DNA of 64,000 nucleotides from assembly GCA_963840435.1 (NCBI GenBank), contig CAWIYY010000003.1, forward strand, positions 1-64,000. Reading direction: 5' to 3'. Below the pieces are notes generated by a model. The model saw only the letters and a program-made list of their open reading frames with translations, did not search any database and was not told the DNA's origin. Source of the DNA: Bog-473 sp963840435 (GTDB taxonomy: Bacteria; Actinomycetota; Acidimicrobiia; Acidimicrobiales; RAAP-2). The position numbers were made by a program, and so were the translations under genes. Positions 61,584 through 64,000 of the stretch are shown piece after piece; the stretch's first letter is position 1, and every line of letters begins with the position of its first letter.

Positions 61584-61889
61584 GTTAGGGCTCCCGCCTC
61601 CGAGGAATTTCGTTCCGCTGTGGGGATGCTCAAGCTCCTGGGTGACGAGACGCGCTTACGGGTCATCTGGGCCCTCCTCGAGGGTGAGCATTCGGTCAAC
61701 GAGCTGGCCGATCTGGTCGGTGCCCAGCCCGCCGCCGTCTCGCAACACCTGGCCAAGCTGCGCCTGGCCCGCCTCGTGCGCAGCCGGCGCGAGGGGACCC
61801 GGATCTACTACGTGGTCGACGACGCGCACGTGCGGAGGCTCGTCGAAGAGGTGCTGACGCACGCCGACCACGTGACGGCGGATGCGTGA
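61569..61889 (+). CDS. ArsR/SmtB-family metal-sensing repressor
   Basis: 106 residues from GTG 61569. The winged HTH runs MLKLLGDETRLRVIWALLEGEHSVNELADLVGAQPAAVSQHLAKLRLARLVRSRREGTRIYYVVDD. The C-terminal helix DAHVRRLVEEVLTHADHVTADA has the D-x-H...H-x-x-H spacing of alpha5-type zinc/nickel sites (Asp, His, His). No alpha3 CxC. Translationally coupled to the CDF efflux gene (8-bp overlap), it should repress that gene until metal binds. Confidence 0.94.
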   Translation: MATQIVRAPASEEFRSAVGMLKLLGDETRLRVIWALLEGEHSVNELADLVGAQPAAVSQHLAKLRLARLVRSRREGTRIYYVVDDAHVRRLVEEVLTHADHVTADA

Positions 61890-62889
61890 CTTCGGGGGCG
61901 TGGTGAACGGCGCCGGCGGCGTGAACGGGCACGGCCACGAGCATGGTCATGGGCATGGGCTTGGGCACGGGCATGGTGCGGCGGACTCGCACGGACACCG
62001 TGGCTCCTCGGAGACGGACCGGCGGGCGCTGACGGCGGCGCTGGTGCTCCTCGTCGTCTTCATGGCGTTCGAGGTGGGGTCGGCCATCTACTCCAACTCC
62101 CTCGCCTTGCTGGCCGACGCCGGCCACATGCTGGTCGACGTCGGGGCCATCGCGGGCTCGTTGGTGGCGTTGCGCCTGGCGGCCCGCCCCGAAACCCGGT
62201 CGCACACCTACGGCCTCAAGCGGGCCGAGATTCTGGCGGCGACGTTCAACGGAGTCTCGCTCGTCGTCGTGGCCGCGCTGGTGACCTTCGAGGCCATCGT
62301 CCGCCTGCTCAACCCCTCGCCGGTCGACGGCGCCGTCCTGATCGTCGTCGCCTCGGTCGGTGTAGTGGTCAACCTCGGGGCCAGCGTCGTCATGTCGCGG
62401 GCCAACCGGGAGTCGCTCAACGTGGAGGGCGCGTACCGGCACATCCTCACCGACCTCTACGGCTTCATCGGCACGGTGATCGCCGGCATCGTCATCGTCA
62501 CCAGTGGATTCGAGCGGGCCGACGCCATCGCCTCCTTGGTCGTCGTCGCCTTGATGCTCAAGGCCGCCATCCAGCTCCTCCGACCCGCGCTGCGCATTCT
62601 GCTCGAAGCCACGCCCGACGACATCGACCTCGAAGAGGTGCGCGAGCACCTGCTCGAGCTGCCCGAGGTGCGGTCGGTGCACGACCTGCACGCCTGGACC
62701 CTGACCTCGTCGCTCCCCATCCTCACGGCACACGTCGTGGTGACCGACGAATGCCTCAACACCGGTCAGGCCGGGCGCGTCCTCGATCACCTCCAGGACT
62801 GTCTGACTGGGCACTTCGACGTGGCCCACTCGACGCTGCAGTTCGAGACGGCCGGACACATCGAGCACGAGCTGGGCGGGCACGCCTAG
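61882..62889 (+). CDS. Cation diffusion facilitator (CDF) metal efflux transporter
   Basis: 335 residues. The His-rich N-terminus (NGHGHEHGHGHGLGHGHG) may collect metal. Six transmembrane helices follow, with the metal site in TM2 (DAGHMLVD: Asp, His, Asp) and TM5 (HILTD: His, Asp). A cytoplasmic C-terminal domain (LEEVREHLLELPEVRSVHDLHAW) dimerises. It exports Zn2+, Cd2+ or Co2+ against protons. Co-transcribed with the ArsR sensor, whose alpha5 site matches this role. Confidence 0.94.
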   Translation: MRDFGGVVNGAGGVNGHGHEHGHGHGLGHGHGAADSHGHRGSSETDRRALTAALVLLVVFMAFEVGSAIYSNSLALLADAGHMLVDVGAIAGSLVALRLAARPETRSHTYGLKRAEILAATFNGVSLVVVAALVTFEAIVRLLNPSPVDGAVLIVVASVGVVVNLGASVVMSRANRESLNVEGAYRHILTDLYGFIGTVIAGIVIVTSGFERADAIASLVVVALMLKAAIQLLRPALRILLEATPDDIDLEEVREHLLELPEVRSVHDLHAWTLTSSLPILTAHVVVTDECLNTGQAGRVLDHLQDCLTGHFDVAHSTLQFETAGHIEHELGGHA

Positions 62890-62939
62890 TCGGGTGAGCG
62901 GCGGGCGGCTGGCGGCTCGGTGAGCGGTGGCGTGGCGCG

Positions 62940-63377
62940 CTAGGTGCGGAGCTCGTCCAAGAGGTGGACGAGTGACTGCTTGAGTGCCTCGAGCTCGTCC
63001 GGGCTGGTCAGTGCGGCCCAGTGCTCTTCCACCCGCCCCGCGGCGGCGTGGGTGACCTCGGGCACGGCGCGGCCACGGGCCGTGAGGAAGATGAGCTGTG
63101 ACCGCCCGTCCGCCGGGTTCGGCCGTCGCTCGACGTACCCGGTGCGCTCGAGCTGTTCGACGGCTTGGGCCATCGTCTGCTTGCGCACGTGGGCCAACTC
63201 GGCCAACTCGGAGATGGTGGCGCCTTCGGGCGAGACGAAGGGGAACACGTTGGCAGCCGAGGGACCGATGTCCTCGAAGCCGCCCGCGCCGAGCGCGTCC
63301 TCCATCTCTTGCTGGTAGTGCTGCGAGAGGAGACGCAGAAGGAGCCCGATCATCGGGCGTTCGGGGAATCTGGCCAT
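62940..63377 (-). CDS. MarR-family transcriptional regulator
   Basis: 145 residues. The wHTH is complete: SPEGATISELAELAHVRKQTMAQAVEQLERTGYVERRPNPADGRSQLIFLTARGR. Dimerisation helices lie at both ends (LLLRLLSQHYQQEMEDALG; EELEALKQSLVHLLDEL-like). It is divergent from the gene at 63468 with two palindromes and a strong promoter in the 90-bp gap, so it almost certainly controls both. Ligand unknown. Confidence 0.93.
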   Translation of the reverse strand: MARFPERPMIGLLLRLLSQHYQQEMEDALGAGGFEDIGPSAANVFPFVSPEGATISELAELAHVRKQTMAQAVEQLERTGYVERRPNPADGRSQLIFLTARGRAVPEVTHAAAGRVEEHWAALTSPDELEALKQSLVHLLDELRT

Positions 63378-63396
63378 GGCAGCGAACTCCTCGGTA

Positions 63397-63426
63397 TTGA
63401 CAGGGACCTGTCTTTCTCTCTAGTAT
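63397..63426 (+). promoter_or_regulatory. Sigma-70-type promoter for 63468 gene
   Basis: TTGACA (63397-63402) and TAGTAT (63421-63426) are separated by 18 bases, close to the consensus spacing, 40 bp before the ATG of the rightward gene. Confidence 0.65.
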
Positions 63427-63441
63427 CGACAGGTACCTGAC
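63399..63441. promoter_or_regulatory. Two MarR operator palindromes flanking the promoter
   Basis: GACAGGGACCTGTC (63399-63412) overlaps the -35 box and GACAGGTACCTGAC (63428-63441) begins just past the -10 box. Both share GACAGG-N2-CCTG, 29 bp apart, so a MarR dimer at each site would lock the promoter. Confidence 0.7.
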
Positions 63442-63467
63442 AACACTAACGAAAAGGACGTGTCCAC

Positions 63468-63905
63468 ATGACGACCGCAACACCTCCGATCTACGCCGAG
63501 TTCGGTCAGGCACTCGGCCAGGCGGAACACACCCTGTCGGCCATCCTGCGAGAGCACTTGGCCGAGCGCGACACGGCTGCCGAGAAGTGGTTTGCCCTCA
63601 AGCTGCTGGCGGGGGCCGGCGAGGCCGGCTTGACCCCGGACCAACTGGTCCGGACGTTGTCGAGCTCGCCCACCTTCAGTGCCGAGGCGGCGCGGGCCCT
63701 GATCGGCCGTCTCGAGGCCGAGGGCCTCGTCGAGGGCGACGGCGCCGCCCTGCGGTTGAGTACGGCGGGCGAGGCTCTCTACGCCGACCTGCGGGCGTAT
63801 GTGGCAGGACCGGCAGTCGCGCTCTTCGGTCAGTTCGACGTGCGCGACATCGAGACGACCGTGCGCACGCTGCAGGCCATCACGGAGCGAGCCAGCGCGG
63901 CCTGA
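63468..63905 (+). CDS. Winged-helix (MarR-like) protein divergent from marR
   Basis: 145 residues from ATG 63468. The core runs AAEKWFALKLLAGAGEAGLTPDQLVRTLSSSPTFSAEAARALIGRLEAEGLVEGDGAALRLSTAGEALYADL, a wHTH-like arrangement without strong basic recognition residues. It could be a second MarR-type regulator or a small enzyme/binding partner controlled by the neighbour. AAAAGGACGTGTCC precedes the ATG. Confidence 0.75.
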   Translation: MTTATPPIYAEFGQALGQAEHTLSAILREHLAERDTAAEKWFALKLLAGAGEAGLTPDQLVRTLSSSPTFSAEAARALIGRLEAEGLVEGDGAALRLSTAGEALYADLRAYVAGPAVALFGQFDVRDIETTVRTLQAITERASAA

Positions 63906-63936
63906 CCTGTCGGGAACGGTCCGCCGGCCGGTCCCC

Positions 63937-64000
63937 TCAGCCCGGTGGGGTGAAGGCCGCCACCAACTCGACGTGCTCGGTCATGGGAAAGATGTCGATG
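63937..64000 (-). CDS. RNA (uracil-5-)-methyltransferase family protein, C-terminus only
   Basis: The last 20 codons before the TGA read IDIFPMTEHVELVAAFTPPG, the conserved ending of the TrmA/RlmD (RumA) family (D-F-P-x-T-x-H-x-E-x-V). The rest lies right of the window. Family assigned from this short tail only. Confidence 0.7.
   Translation of the reverse strand, partial: IDIFPMTEHVELVAAFTPPG

Noticed and set aside
61696..63513. 605-residue minus-strand frame
   Set aside because: Antisense to the ArsR and CDF genes, with shadow-like composition.

Overview
The window is high-GC bacterial DNA, most likely from an actinobacterium of the class Acidimicrobiia or a close relative. The evidence is a secreted protein carrying the 'GYWEVASDGGIFSFGDA' repeats common in Acidimicrobiia, an F420/PPOX-type flavin protein, an ECF42-type sigma factor paired with a YCII/DGPF protein, actinobacterial AICE-type replication and integration remnants, and frequent GTG starts. 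There is no rRNA and no complete tRNA gene. The only tRNA-like sequences are two 45-bp copies of a tRNA 3' half (20455-20499 and 38531-38575) that look like attachment sites.

Region A (1 to about 20.5 kb) looks like an integrative island. A six-gene minus-strand operon ends in excisionase and tyrosine integrase genes and begins with PIN, membrane/coiled-coil, zinc-ribbon and SprT-like genes of unknown purpose. Housekeeping-like cargo follows: a small Cys/His protein, DinB-like, epimerase, GntR regulator plus membrane protein, and GNAT. Next comes a resolvase and HNH-like gene, then a type I restriction-modification operon (hsdM-hsdS-hsdR). hsdM has one frameshift and hsdR five, all in the same direction, and HsdR carries a C-terminal AlbA_2/Schlafen-type domain. 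A HEPN protein and a large protein with a PD-(D/E)xK-like motif close the region, convergently arranged.

Region B (20.46-38.57 kb) lies between the two tRNA-half repeats. Its left end holds a decayed AICE core, with a RepSA-like N-terminus joined by deletion to an integrase C-terminus, and a dead IS110 copy. The rest holds a phosphodiester-glycosidase-like protein, VOC proteins, a hydrolase-cyclase fusion, the YCII/ECF42 pair, a PPOX protein, an apparently intact IS110-family element, three SAM methyltransferases and an S53 (sedolisin) peptidase. A 21-bp repeat just inside both ends, and a different tandem 13-mer near both ends of region A, support two islands stacked at one tRNA target.

Region C (38.6-64 kb) looks more like ordinary chromosome: small secreted proteins, an SDR, a DUF3445 (heme-dependent N-demethylase-like) protein, a divergent HxlR/VOC pair, glutathione peroxidase, a frameshifted glycoside hydrolase, a branched-chain-type ABC binding protein, two convergent PilZ proteins, an arylsulfatase, a two-component system with a membrane partner, enoyl-CoA hydratase, a beta-propeller/repeat surface protein, a PhyH oxygenase, an ArsR-CDF metal efflux pair, a MarR regulator with a divergently controlled gene, and the 3' end of an RNA (uracil-5)-methyltransferase gene at the right edge.
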